Counted from the first letter of the stretch, positions 23,990-35,359 are shown. The stretch is DNA of 64,000 nucleotides from Hyparrhenia diplandra (GCA_015847255.1 JADLZK010010865.1:1-64000), one strand, 5' to 3'. Notes: a model not told the origin generated them from the letters alone. Translations and numbers: made by a program.

Positions 23990-24224
23990 CTCCCTCTGTT
24001 CCAAAACTCTTGCAATTCCGCTCCCGAGAATAATGTACCGGCAATTATATATTAAAATATATAAATATTTATACTAAGTAATTAGTATCATCGGAAAGAT
24101 CTTTAAGTCTCATTGTAGTTTTTAAACAAAATTATTTAGAGATATAAATGTTGCATGTATTTTCTAAAAATCTAGTCAAAGTTGATGGCACGTTTCCCAC
24201 ACAAGAGTTTTGGAACGGAGGGAG
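23990..24224. mobile_element. Stowaway MITE (235 bp)
   Basis: CTCCCTCTGTTCCAAAACTC at the left and GAGTTTTGGAACGGAGGGAG at the right are inverted copies; TA flanks at 23988-23989 and 24225-24226. The internal AT-rich core (AAATATATAAATATTTATACTAAGTAA) also occurs, reversed, in the MITE at 36563-37081. Confidence 0.95.
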
Positions 24225-24226
24225 TA

Positions 24227-24799
24227 CGTGGCTCTTTAGCGCAGTACGGGAAGTGCACGGGAATACCGCGTTCTTTGGGACATAATGTGATAACGGCTTT
24301 TACAAGAGCCCCGGCCGCAGACGATTTTTTCGCCAAACTAGCCGACGTGGTGTGTACCGGCAGTTTTACAATCACCGTCTGAGACAACAACCGGTCGTGT
24401 GGTAGTGGGTGACACCGTGACGGGGAGGTAGGAAAGTGATGGCTCAATACAAGTTGTACTACACCATAGTATCGCATGACGTGACACAAAAATCGGCATC
24501 CATGTGTCGAGCACATACTATATCGCACCATCCATTTTGCATTGAGATGTGTGCACCACACCCCAGAGAGATCTTTGGCACAAAGTGAAAAAGTGAACAC
24601 GGGGTGGGAGTGGGAACACCGTGTAACACGAATCTCAATCAACCATGCATATCGCATGCGGTATGATCGATCTCATCAAATTAATAAGCTTGTTCGATCG
24701 AGATCATCAACGATCCTATACATCAAAAAAATCCTAAATACATCAAGCATATTATCGTGCATATGATCCATCAAATACTGCACTTTACTAATGACGAAT
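24227..24799. other. no gene seen
   Basis: Mixed-composition DNA between a MITE and the 3' end of the first F-box copy; no supported feature. Confidence 0.5.
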
Positions 24800-25421
24800 A
24801 AACTCTCACACCGTTTTGCGGATCCTACACTCCTCGGGCCGAGAACATGTGCGGCGGATGAGATCCCGTCAATCCGAAAGTTCTACCGCACCATTTTTCC
24901 CTCGCGGCGATGCCCGTCATGGCGAGGCTCGGTGGGGCGGCATCACGGTATTGTGGATACCACACACCAAGGCTGCGCAAAGCAATCCCGTACATGTCGG
25001 GCGAATGTCAGCGGAATGGAAGTTCGGAAGGTCGCGTGACGTCCCCCGCCTCGGGTCCCCGTAGCCGATCTCCCGCATCAACCGCCGGGCATAGTCGCCG
25101 GTGGCGGCGCCGGTGTTAACCCTGTAGAGCAAAGAGCAAGGACATACTTGGCGGCTTCATGCTCGCTGGCGCGCGGTGCAAAGATCCCAAGCGGCCGACG
25201 GCGGTGTCATGCCCTCCGATGAAGACGTCAAACAAGCCATCTCGAAAGCACGCCTCCGGGTTTCCGACGGCGGCGAGCCCGGTGATAATATTCTCGCGGT
25301 ACTCGCGCGCAGTAGCCCTACGGTACAACACCCGATCCCGTGGGATGCTCCCGTCCCCACCGGGGTCACCGCGACGCCGCTTTCATCTCGCGAACGGTGG
25401 CCCGTAGACAGTGAGGTCCAA
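24800..25421 (-). pseudogene. F-box gene copy 1, body and 3' end (At1g67623/At2g35280-like)
   Basis: F-box proteins of this type bind SKP1 in SCF ubiquitin ligases and carry a Sel1-like middle and a short Cys-containing C-terminus. After the 5' piece at 31982-32058, the minus strand continues here with YRRATAREYRENIITGLAAV, NPEACFRDGLFDVFIGGHDT, KPPSM, YRVNTGAATGDYARRLMREI, and an ECRIR end near 24825. The pieces lie in different frames, so indels break the gene. The copy is cut by the gypsy element 25422-31981 with duplication TCCAA. Without that element the two halves join at a position that is continuous in the other copies. The family name is from recognition of the motif order, not from a search. 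Confidence 0.65.
25417..25421. repeat. target-site duplication TCCAA (left)
   Basis: Repeated exactly at 31982-31986. Confidence 0.95.
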
Positions 25422-26719
25422 TGTTGACACTCATTTAATGTATGTTTTACTACCACCAAAGTGAACCACTAATACAATATTACATGTGAAAACATAACCA
25501 AACATTATTTATCTAACGAGTTCCATGAGTTTTGGTGTTTTAAGTTGTTTTGCAGGAATGTTGTGGAAATACAAATAAAGTGGGAAGCGCAAAAAAAAAT
25601 ACGCCAAAGAGCAAAGGGAAGCAAGGAGGCCGATTCCACGCCTCATCTCGGACTTTGCACCAGCCAGGGGAAACCATCTACCAAGGCCCACAAGCCCACC
25701 GAGGAGAAAGGAGAGGCAAAATGGGGCCCATCTTTGCGGCGGCCGGCGCACGGGTGGCGGCTCAAAAATTTCGGCGCCTTTTCCCGCCCTTTCTCCGGCG
25801 GTTCGCTACGGACTTCACGGGCGGTTGCATGTGGTGCAAACTTTTGCGTTCCCGCCAAATGCCCCTCGGAACAAGGATGGCCCTCCATTCTCTCCTCTCT
25901 TTTCCTATATAAAGAGACCCCTACACCTATTGTACACACACAACACACTACACTTGACATTAGTTCTTCACTTCCACACTCTACACAATGTAGTGGTGTC
26001 CCTCTAGGTGTTCTTCACCTAGTTGTATAGATTAGAAAAAGAGGAAGAGAGGAGAGGGAAGAGTGAAGAGGAGGAGCCGGGTTTGTCGGATCCTTCTCAA
26101 CCTTGTACCTCTACGGAGCCGACTTCTTTGTGAGTAATAACCGTGTGATCTTATGGTAATTTCTTGATTACTATTTTACTAAATTCAGTCCTTACTTCAT
26201 TTTACTTTTTGGATCTCCGTTTGACCGAAGGCTCTAGTTTTCACGTGAAACTAGTTTCAGTACTCGCTAGTGTAGACATGGTGTCCGGGCTAGAGTTTAC
26301 CCGAGATTGCGCCCAATGCTACGGAATAGTTGTGGTAGCCGGGGGGTGACAGCTCCGACCAGGCCTTTTTGTAGTCCACCACGCACGTGTTGGTGTTTTC
26401 ATAGAGCTTTAGGCGGCCCGACCCCGATTACCGTTTCCCCGTCTTTTTCGAGAATCGGAAAGGTTCATTTGCTCGAAGTAAGTAGGGTTTAGTAAGCCCT
26501 GAACCTTGGTATTTAGTAATCTTGAGAAAAACCTTAGAGAACCCCTCTCTACCTACAAAAATATTATTCTACCACATCTCTTGGGACGTATTTGATCCCT
26601 TCTAGTTCACTTCGTTCTTTCCTCGTGGAAATCGATACCTCGAATACTCGGGTGAAAGCTACAACGGTACTTTTTCCGTGCGCTGCGGATTTATCTCGTG
26701 TGCGTTAAAAATACCAACA
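25422..26719 (+). repeat. 5' LTR
   Basis: TATA box CTATATAAAG at 25905-25914, followed about 80 bp later by short direct repeats of ACACACAACACACTACAC type. It supplies the promoter of the element. Confidence 0.93.
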
Positions 26720-27382
26720 AGCTTCGCGGCGATTGTTCGGGGACCGGTAGCTGTTCTAGAATCGAACCAAGTCGTCCGTGTATCCCTTTTTACTTTTATT
26801 TTATACACCTCACCACTACCACCATCCCTACCACTTGAATTCCACTCCAATTTATAAATTCTCGGCTCCAAAGGGTGATTCGCTTTGGAGCCTCCACCAT
26901 CATCACACCCCATCTTTATAAATGGCTATGAGCTTCGCCCTGTTTTCATAGCCATGGTTCGGGGGAGCAACCCTTCTCTAAGGGAGAAGACGAAAATCCT
27001 CACGAAAATGGGATGAACTTCGAGACAAACTTTGTCTCGCTTTCTTCCCTATTTCCCGAGTCACCGCCCATCGGATAAAAACTCTAAAAAAAAAATCTAG
27101 CAAATAGAGAAGGAGACTCTAGGAGCAGGTTTAGGCAGATTCACAAACCTCATAAATATAGGTCCAAACCTTTCCTTGCATGACCACGTCCTTATGATTC
27201 ACTTAGATCTTGGTCTAAGCTAGAAAGATGCTCTCCAAAATAACCTATCTTTGGGAGGCTCATTCGTACATAAATCCATTAGTGAGGGAAATGCCATTTA
27301 AGAGAAAATCTTTGAAAACACCCCCTTACATCGGCATTTATGACAAGCATCCTAAAGAAATAGTGAAGTCAAGCCCCGACCG

Positions 27383-27649
27383 ATGAGAGGAGGCACTGCA
27401 ACCAAATTTGAAACTCATTCAAATCCTTTTGATAATTGGGTTGTCGAGGAACCTCCCATTAAGGGAACATGCTATCAAACACTTGGGGATGAAGAATCCC
27501 ACCTTTTTGCATGTCCCTTTGAATTCGAGGATGACCTTTTTCTTGATGATGATTTTGGGAATGCTTTAGAAATTCCCATATCGAGAATCATCATATACCT
27601 CGAATTCCTATTTGAGACATCAAGAACATTCACAACATATAGAGGGTGA
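27383..27649 (+). CDS. element-internal ORF of unknown function
   Basis: An 88-codon frame with an acidic stretch (EFEDDLFLDDDFGNALEIP). It follows the 5' LTR by about 660 bp, where gag would be expected, but shows neither gag motifs nor a zinc knuckle. Coding-like but broken sequence continues to about 28110 (SADDLIYLKKQSAPPQIGDF near 27765 in another frame). Similar acidic accessory ORFs are typical of pol-less Athila relatives. No function is assigned. Confidence 0.35.
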   Translation: MRGGTATKFETHSNPFDNWVVEEPPIKGTCYQTLGDEESHLFACPFEFEDDLFLDDDFGNALEIPISRIIIYLEFLFETSRTFTTYRG

Positions 27650-28149
27650 ATCAATTCATATAGAAGACATTTCTATACCTTCTCCCTCTATGCCCACACA
27701 TGATGTCTCATTCGGGGAGAAAGTGAGAGGCCTCCTCAATAATAATTATTTTTGATCCATATTCTGCGGATGACTTGATCTATCTTAAGAAACAAAGTGC
27801 TCCCCCACAAATAGGAGATTTCATCAATGAATATGGAAGTTACATTCTAAATGACCCATCCACTCCATGCTCATATGATAAATCTCCCGAGTCGATCTAC
27901 AACTCACCCACCACCGGCAAAATTCCACAACCCCTATGATCTCGATGGCCATAAAAAACTTTGAAAAGGTTGTTGTAAATACTTTTTGTCTATCACAAAT
28001 TTTGCAAATTTCATGGTGGCTTGGCACGAGTTTTATAGATCAACCCACAAAGGTTGGTGTTGAAAGGGAAACTACATCACCAACATTGGATTCATTTCAA
28101 AAGGTTTCCCAAAGATGAGCTTTGTCTTTAAACAAAGCACTTTCGGGAG

Positions 28150-28410
28150 ATGACCCGCTCTATCAATAAAATGGTTCTTTACAAAAGAAATAAAAAAAAA
28201 CTTCTTTTCTCATTAATAAAAAAGCAAGAACATGTTATCAAGCCGTATGCACCTTCGGGTATTCTTGTTGCTAACCATTTCAGGTGGAGACAAAGAAGAA
28301 CGAAGAAGCATGCAATGCTTGAAAGCATGAGGCTACTCCAACTACAAACTTTGATGCTCATGGGTGATGGAACACACACTCGGATGGAGGCCCTAACCTT
28401 GCACACTTGA
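28150..28410 (+). CDS. element-internal ORF 2 of unknown function
   Basis: An 86-codon frame, basic in its middle (HFRWRQRRTKKHAMLES), ending just before the CAAGTGTGGGGGAGGAGG purine tract. In related elements a short basic segment of this kind closes the coding part before the long 3' spacer. It may be the tail of the same broken reading frame as 27383-27649. Confidence 0.35.
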   Translation: MTRSINKMVLYKRNKKKLLFSLIKKQEHVIKPYAPSGILVANHFRWRQRRTKKHAMLESMRLLQLQTLMLMGDGTHTRMEALTLHT

Positions 28411-30714
28411 ATTTTACACAAAAATTCAAGTGTGGGGGAGGAGGGTGTAAGTTCAAATTCCACACACACCAAGGGGTCAATAAAAAAAAAATGATGTGAG
28501 CCCGACCTTGCTAAAAAATAATAGAAAAATAAAAAGATTGAAAAAAATAATAATAAAATAAAAGAAGAGAGAGAAGGAGGATTCTTCTCTAGACCTTTGT
28601 TATCATCAAAGCTTATGGTCTATACACACTATACATGTGTGTGGCTCAAAGCATTGATGGTTGCCTAAGTTGGACCATATACAACAAAGTCACCGATGCA
28701 AAGAACTTCGAACTCCATCCACATATGCTACAGGGTAAAAGTACTCGAGGTAATGCAAAGGTAATAAATGTTCAACAACTCCTTCAATTATATTTATCTT
28801 CATGAAAATACAAAATTATTCTTCCCATGTTTATGTCATATGCTCGGTTTGGATGAACTCGTATACACGGTACATCTATAGGCCTTTTCAAATTAAGCAT
28901 GTGCTTAGGTTGAAAAGATCTTCTTTAATCAAAATTTGACATGGTGTTGAATCTTGGTTAATGAACTTAGAGTAATTATTTTCATGAGCAATGAGAAGTA
29001 ATCTATGATGGAGATAAATCAAGACTATATTTATGTTGCGAACTTTACCTTGGTCTTGCTTGAGCTTGAATGAAGTTGAATGAACATGTTTGATAATAAT
29101 AAAATAAATAAATAATTGTTTTGCATAATAAACTTGTTCTATCTTGTTCTTGTTTTGAAATAAGGATCTGTCCTTTCTCTCTAAAAAATATATATTTATA
29201 TAAATAAAAATGAGATCTTGAAAAAAAAAAACAATGGTGCTTCCCTTCGCGTATTTTCTATCACTAACATTTACAGAACGAAGGATGAGCGTTATCGAAA
29301 GAACAAAAGCACCAACCCATATCATGAATCGATGGAGGAGCATGTATACAACTCGGTTTTGATCATTTTCTCCCCATCTGTTCATATGCATGCTCCTGGT
29401 TTTATACTTGTCTTGCAAAACTTAAAAAAAGAACCAAATTCCACACTTAGATTTAAAATTCGAAAAGTAAATATGAATATAGCTCTTTGAGTATGGCCTA
29501 CATAAATTTTGTTCCTTACATATCCTTAGTGCTTGTGGGAAAAATATATTTAGGAAAAACATATTGCCTAAGTTGTTGTGAAGTGAGATATGGCTTTGGC
29601 ATAGGAATCCAACCTTTTCTATTCAAAGTACTTGGAGAATTTCCTTTTCGATCAAATGCTAAAATCCATAGTTTCACTTACTCCTCAATGGTGAGAAATT
29701 CCTACCAAGGCCAAATATATCATGATTACATCCTCGAAAACCTTCTACATATGCTACTTGTTCTTGCATTGAGCTCTGTCAAACTTTGTTGACCCATGTT
29801 GAGAATTTTATCATGCTCTTAAATCAAGATCACATTACACGCCACGAGATAAATGCACTACTCCTACACTGGGAGTAGGCGCAAAAACATGCCTTCCATT
29901 TAGATCCATCCAAAAATGTTCTACTCCTACACCGGGAGTGAACAAAAATATCTTTGTTAGGTTTCATCAAAATAAATGCTCCAAATACTTATTGATATAT
30001 CCGTCTCAAAAAGTCTTCCAAAAAGAGACATGAGGCTATCATCAATAGAAAAAAAATGGACAAGTGTCCTCTATTAAAACAATGGGTACTTAGATGCCCG
30101 CCTCTCTAAAAAAAAAGAAAAGATGAAAAAAATGAGAATAAAAAGATAGCCCATGTTCTCACAAATATTTCCTCCAAAGTCTCAATAAAGAGAGATATTT
30201 CAAGGAGCATAGTAGAAATAGGATAGCCACTATATATATCCACACACTTGCACATCTTGATTTAATTGTATAATATTTTTCTCCCATGGATCCATTGTTT
30301 GACCTAGCAAAATGTGCGTTACAAGTGTGCCCACAAATTCTTCCCTACCTAAGCTCCACATAAGCCTTTTTAGAAGTAGGGAAGAAAAAGAAGGCAATAA
30401 ATGCCTTGGTAAGGGGAACATACACCACCGAGCGATTTGAGAGTGCCATTTGAGGAGTACTTGTGAACTATGCTTTCAAAAAAAAAAAAAAAACTCCAAG
30501 TTACTAAGATGTGAAAATAGGATGACTTTGTTTTGAGCCGTTCCATCTTTCAACCGCCCAAGAATATATGTTAGACACTCCACATATCCCACAAGAATGA
30601 GGCATGTCTAGGGATGATCTTTATGTTGGGTTCATAACTCGAATTGCTATGTTTATACTTACTTTATCACTAACCTTTACTCGGGACGAGCAAAGAGTCA
30701 AGTGTGGGGGAACT
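28411..30714 (+). other. non-coding 3' spacer of the element
   Basis: AT-rich, with poly-A runs (30480-30495) and homology to the spacers of the elements at 3049-6880 and 43600-46513 (CAAGTGTGGGGGA blocks, TGACATGGTG.T.AA, GGACAAGTGTCC). No reading frame is convincing. It ends with AGTGTGGGGGAACT, the likely polypurine tract. Confidence 0.6.
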
Positions 30715-31981
30715 TGTTGACACTCATTTAATGTATGTTTTACTACCACCAAAGTGAACCACTAATACAATATTACATGTGAAAACATAACCAAACATTA
30801 TTTATCTAACGAGTTCCACGAGTTTTGGTGTTTTAAGTTGTTTTGCAGGAATGTTGTGGAAATACAAATAAAGTGGGAAGCGCAAAGTCAGAAATACGCC
30901 AAAGAGCAAAGGGAAGCAAGGAGGCCGATTCCACGCCTCATCCGGACTTTGCACCCGGGAAACCATCTACCAAGGCCCACAAGCCCACCCGGAGAAAGGA
31001 GAGGCAAAATGGGGCCCATCTTTGTGGCGGCCGGCTCAAAATTTCAGCGCCTTTTCCGCCCTTTCTCTGGCGGTTCGCTACGGACTTCACGCGGCGGTTG
31101 CATGTGGTGCAAACTTTCGTTCCCGCCAAATGCCCCTCGGAACAAGGATGGCCCTCCATTCTCTCCTCTCTTTTCCTATATAAAGAGACCCCTACACCTA
31201 TTGTACACACACAACACACTACACTTGACATTAGTTCTTCACTTCCACACTCTACACAATGTAGTGGTGTCCCTCTAGGTGTTCTTCACCTAGTTGTATA
31301 GATTAGAAAAGAGGAAGAGAGGAGAGGGAAGAGTGAAGAGGAGGAGCCGGGTTTGTCGGATCCTTCTCAACCTTGTACCTCTATGGAGCCAACTTCTTTG
31401 TGAGTAATAACCAGGTGATCTTATGGTAATTTCTTGATTACTATTTTACTAAATTCAGTCCTTACTTCATTTTACTTACTTTGGATCTCCGTTTGACCGA
31501 AGGCTCTAGTTTTCACGTGAAACTAGTTTTCGTACTCGCTAGTGTAGACATGGTGTCCGGGAGTTTACCCGAGATTGCGCCCAATGCTACGGAATAGTTG
31601 TGGTAGCCCCGGGGTGACAACTCCGACCAGGGTTTTGTAGTCCACCACGCACGTGTTGGTGTTTTCAGAGCTTTAGGCGGCCCGACCCGATTACCGTTTC
31701 CCGGTCTTTTTCGAGAATCGGAAAGGTTCCGCTACTCCGTAAGTAAGTAGGGTTTAGTAAGCCTGAACCTTGGTATTTAGTAATCTTGAGAAAATCTTAG
31801 AGAACCCCTCTCTACCTACAAAAAATATTATTCTACCACATCTCTTGGACGTACTTGATCCCTTCTAGTTCACTTCTCGTTTCCCCGTGGAAATCGATAC
31901 CCCTGAATACTCCGGTGAAAGCTACAATGGTACTTTCCGTGCGCTGCGGATTTATCTCGTGTGCGTTAAAAAATACCAACA
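30715..31981 (+). repeat. 3' LTR
   Basis: Copy of 25422-26719, with TATA box at about 31176-31185. Compared with the 5' LTR it has several short deletions in GC-rich stretches (for example around 30945, 31030 and 31560). Confidence 0.93.
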
Positions 31982-32058
31982 TCCAACATGGGATCTGTTG
32001 AGACCTTGGCGACTCGAATCGCAATCTCCGCAAGCATGTCACGCGAAAGGTTTTCCAT
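31982..32058 (-). pseudogene. F-box gene copy 1, 5' end
   Basis: Minus-strand start codon at 32056-32058 gives MENLSRDMLAEIAIRVAKV and runs open to the gypsy insertion point. LP/LS..ML..IA.RVA is the F-box-like helix of this family. This is the cleanest N-terminus in the array. The first five bases (31982-31986, TCCAA) are the target duplication. Confidence 0.65.
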
Positions 32059-32600
32059 GGGCGAGGCGGCGGGGGCTTTTTGGTGGAAGCTCTAAGGCGC
32101 TCTACTAGCCAAGTTCTCGTGCGGTGAAGAGTGGTCGCTAGCACCGGCGGGGGGAGGCGAATAGTACCGGGCGCTCGGTTGGTGTTGGTGATGAGCACCA
32201 AATGCGGTGTCCGGCCCACGCGGTGCGTGGACGTGGGATTTTATGCGGCCGACGGTGCGATCCGGCGGAGGTGTCCGGCGGACGGACATGACCGCTGAAC
32301 GAGCCCAAGGAAATGGGCGCACGCTTTTTTCAGTCAAAAAAAAATCATTGGATGCTCAAAAAATGTTGTTTCGAGTTGTATTTTTGAAATTCAAATTTCA
32401 AATGTTGTCGATGAAACATGATATATAAGAGTAATAGATGTAACAAAACAATCTCTTGATAGAGAACGATTTTAAAAAATATTAGAAAGAAAAACCATCA
32501 CATTTGGAGTTACCATGAGGGAGAAAGACTTGTCACAAGTTTTGACCACAAATTAAAAAAGAAAAATTAGGGTTCTTGAGCCCGAAGGTCTCGACATGGT
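32059..32600 (-). promoter_or_regulatory. conserved 5' flank module, short version
   Basis: The GC-rich leader (32060-32330) is followed by the AT-rich module found upstream of most copies in the array: ATTAGATGCTC.AAAAATGTTG, GAAATTCAAATTTCAAATG, CAATCTCTTGATAGAGAACG, CCATCACATTTGGAGTTA, GTCACAAGTTTTGACCAC. Its repeated association suggests it is either the shared promoter region or part of a mobile unit that carries the gene. Confidence 0.6.
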
Positions 32601-32699
32601 GGCACACCGGCATGGGCGGATGTTACCGTGATATGCGGTCTCTAGCGACGGAAGGACAAGCACAGTGATCCCCAAAACCTATCATTCCTATCTATGCTA

Positions 32700-33111
32700 T
32701 GCTATCGGTTTATGCTCCTGCCCGCCGATCCCGACGAGTGCAACACGGAAGAACTTACTACACTCGGCGCGGATCCTACACTCCGGCCGCTGCAGAAAAT
32801 GCACCACAACCTCCCCTGTTTCCGTCGTTCCAAAGATAACGGCCGCACCATCCTCGGCTCGGCACCGATGCCCGCCCCGGGCGAGGCACCGGTTGGGCCA
32901 GAGGAGGAAGATGCTGCCTCTGTGCATAGTGCGTCTGCACCGAGTGGTTGTACAACACTCGCATTGCCCGTGGTGCGAGCTCGATACTTCGCGCTCTTCG
33001 AGGTGCAGCCATCGTCGCCCGCCGTGTCGCGCTCCAGCTCCCGCAACACCGCCGGCACGGTCGTCATCGGCGGCGGCGTGATTCCGCTGTAGAGAAGAAG
33101 GGCGTGCACAT
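32700..33111 (-). pseudogene. F-box gene copy 2, 3' half
   Basis: The minus strand contains FLQRPECRIRAECSKFF (32780-32840), the Cys-containing C-terminus of the family, preceded in other frames by a Ser/Ala-rich linker. It stops at the solo LTR; the other half is at 35055-35324. The copy is diverged from copies 1, 3 and 6. Confidence 0.6.
33107..33111. repeat. target-site duplication CACAT (left)
   Basis: Exact match at 35055-35059. Confidence 0.85.
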
Positions 33112-35054
33112 TGTTAACACCAAAATTTGGTAGAGCCCGGATGACCGATGGGCCGGCACACGATGGTTCGGTAAGGAGTCATTCGGCTAGCAGTATGGTG
33201 CCATTGGTACTGTGGCATTCGGGAAAGCCGCTGTTATTCGGCTAGGAGCCTGAGTCCGAGAGAAGAGCTGAGCAACAGATGGTTCGGCAAGCGTGGAGCA
33301 TCAAGGAGAATATCTGAGGACAAGGGCCCACGTCACGTGCAATTCCCACGACTCCGAGAAGACTTGGAGGACAATGTATCTTAGCTAGATATTTTCGTTA
33401 TTATTATTCGTAATTAGTTAGGACTCGTCAAGCCCAGGGTATAAATATGAGACCCCCGGCAACTGTAAACTAATCTACCAAATCAAATACAACCAACCCG
33501 GCTCCGTGCCTTGGCTCCGGCCACCATTCGAATCCAGTCGTGTCGTCGATCTACTACGAGAGGATTCATCGACCCATCGACCTCCGTGAAAGTACCCGGC
33601 AACCTTGCACCATGTCTAGTATCGTCAGCGGATTTAGATTATTGCAAGAAGTCTTGTTCACGCTTAGTATCGTCGGCGGATTTAAGCTATCGGGGGCAAG
33701 AGGGTTCTTTTGTCGATCATGAGCCATCCGGTGGGCTAAGATCGGCTAAGAGCTAGTTATCGGCTTCATTAGACTTGGCAATCTAATGAATTCATTAAGT
33801 TACCAAGTGGTGCATGTTTCTCATTTATTTATTCATTTGTTTAATTATAATTGCACACACTTCTTGCCCAATTTAGATTGATGTGGCTCGGCTTTATCTT
33901 TTGTTAGATCTATATGTCATCAATTCTTTCAATGATTATCATTAGCTTGTCATTAGATCTATCTGTTCTTTTTATAGCCGAGCCTAGATCAATCTAGGTT
34001 GTCACGTGTTGCGGGTTCTTGCGCGTTTAGTCATGAGTCGTGCGGCAGGCTAAAATTTTACGTGTAGGTTTCTTCTTCATGGACCCTGGATTCGGCAAGC
34101 TTGCCGAATACAGTTATGTGTTTACTTGTATCTTGCATGTGTAAATCTATCTATCGTTAGAGTCTAGTCTGGCAAGCCGTATCATGCGGTGGATTAGCTT
34201 GTTGCAAAGTGTATCATGCGGTGGATAGTCTGTTAGGATGAAGAGGGTTTAGAACGGTTAAGTTCGGCAAGCCGTATCATGCGGTGGATTAGCTTGTTGC
34301 GGTGTATCATGCGGTGGATTGTCGTTAGGACCGATCGGGATGAATCTCTCGGCTTTGCTTTAGATTAGGTTTGCATATGTACTTTACTTGTCTATGCATA
34401 CGCCGCTTCAACGAGTAATGAGTATTTATAGATCTATTTAGATGTATGCGTGCTTTTAGCTTATCATGGTTAGATTGTATCATGCGGTGGATTGATCTAG
34501 TTGTGGTAAGTGGTTTATATCCGTAGCAAGTGGTATCATGCGGTGGATTAGCTTGCAAGGGTTTAAGCTTGACGGGTTTAGGAAAGCTAGACGTGCGGCA
34601 GACTAGTTGGATGAAACCTATGCATGTGTCTTGTAGATTAGGTTTATATTTATGAGTTACGCTTATTGTTCCATGTTGTCAATTAATTCGATCCATACGG
34701 TAGAGCTTTATAATGTCATATCATGATGATCGACTTTACTTGTTCAAACATGTCTTACGTGATCATTCGGCAAATCGTTGTTACGTTACATCTCTATACA
34801 TGCTTACCGAATGCATTCTTTATCCGTCGACAGATAGCTCTCATAGCTATATGTCTTTACATCCGCCTTAGAGCCATACATGCGGAACTGTCTTGGTCTC
34901 ACGGGGCATGTTTCGGGGATCTCACGTTTACTTCCTTGTCAATGCGAGGTCAAATTGACTGGCACGCCTCAAGACGCCGCGGGCGGCGAGTAAAGCCGGC
35001 TATTCCGGCTTGTCGGTGTGCGTGGCGCAAGGGAGTAGGATTTTTGTGCCTACA
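33112..35054 (+). mobile_element. solo LTR, 1.94 kb, in F-box copy 2
   Basis: Begins TGTTAACACCAAAATTTGG, ends GTGCCTACA, flanked by CACAT on both sides. The promoter is clear: GTATAAATATGAGACCC at 33439-33455. No primer site, gag or pol is present, so unequal recombination between two LTRs is the simplest origin. It holds a run of GTATCATGCGGTGGAT repeats. A gypsy origin is likely from length and ends, but the family is not named. Confidence 0.85.
34179..34548 (+). repeat. six copies of GTATCATGCGGTGGAT inside the LTR
   Basis: Copies at 34179, 34211, 34274, 34304, 34477 and 34533, all identical over 16 bp; spacings are irregular (30-173 bp). Several share the longer context GGCAAGCCGTATC or TTAGCTTG. 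Confidence 0.95.
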
Positions 35055-35324
35055 CACATACCGAGCGAGTGCATGCCCCGAGTTGGCGGCTTGTTCCAGC
35101 AAAAGTCGGCGGCAAGAGCGTGCCACGGCCTTCCGGGAACACGGCAAACATGCACGCTCCGCAAAGACGCCTCGGGTTGCCCGGCCCACGGCGAGCGCGG
35201 CAATGAGACTCGCGCAATACGCGCGAGTGGTACTCCGACCCCCAGCCCTCCACCGGATCCTCTGCGACCATGCCGGCCTTGGCCGCATCTTGTCCCTCAA
35301 GCAACTCCACGGAAGGTTCTCCAC
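35055..35324 (-). pseudogene. F-box gene copy 2, 5' half
   Basis: The position matching the start codon (35322-35324) reads GTG on the minus strand where other copies have ATG, then ENLPW. Further in, and in shifting frames, come SLIAALAVG, NPEASLRS and SGHALARYVC, matching the family's Sel1-like middle. The GTG may be a true loss of the start codon. Confidence 0.6.
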
Positions 35325-35359
35325 GACTCGAGATGCAAAGGCGAGTTTGGCGCCGCGCG

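Larger units (their letters stand above)
25422..31981 (+). mobile_element. complete non-autonomous Athila-like LTR retrotransposon (6.56 kb)
   Basis: Two long LTRs (25422-26719, 1298 bp; 30715-31981, 1267 bp) begin TGTTGACACTCATTTAATG and end ATACCAACA, flanked by the perfect duplication TCCAA. The 4.0 kb interior has a decayed primer site (AGCTTCGCGGCGATTGTTCGGGG, 26720-26742) and a GTGTGGGGGAACT purine tract just before the 3' LTR. No reverse transcriptase or integrase is present, so the element must have been moved by a relative. The LTRs are close to identical in sequence, which implies a fairly recent insertion, but differ by many small indels. It interrupts F-box copy 1. Confidence 0.93.

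Noticed and set aside
25545..26030. 161-codon plus-strand frame (and its partner at 30838-31278)
   Set aside because: Lies in both LTR copies, crosses the TATA box and leader, and changes with every indel between the LTRs; no protein family.
34179..34548. CRISPR-like array of identical 16-mers
   Set aside because: Repeats are short, spacing is irregular (30-173 bp), and they lie inside a plant LTR with TSDs; no cas genes and a eukaryotic context.
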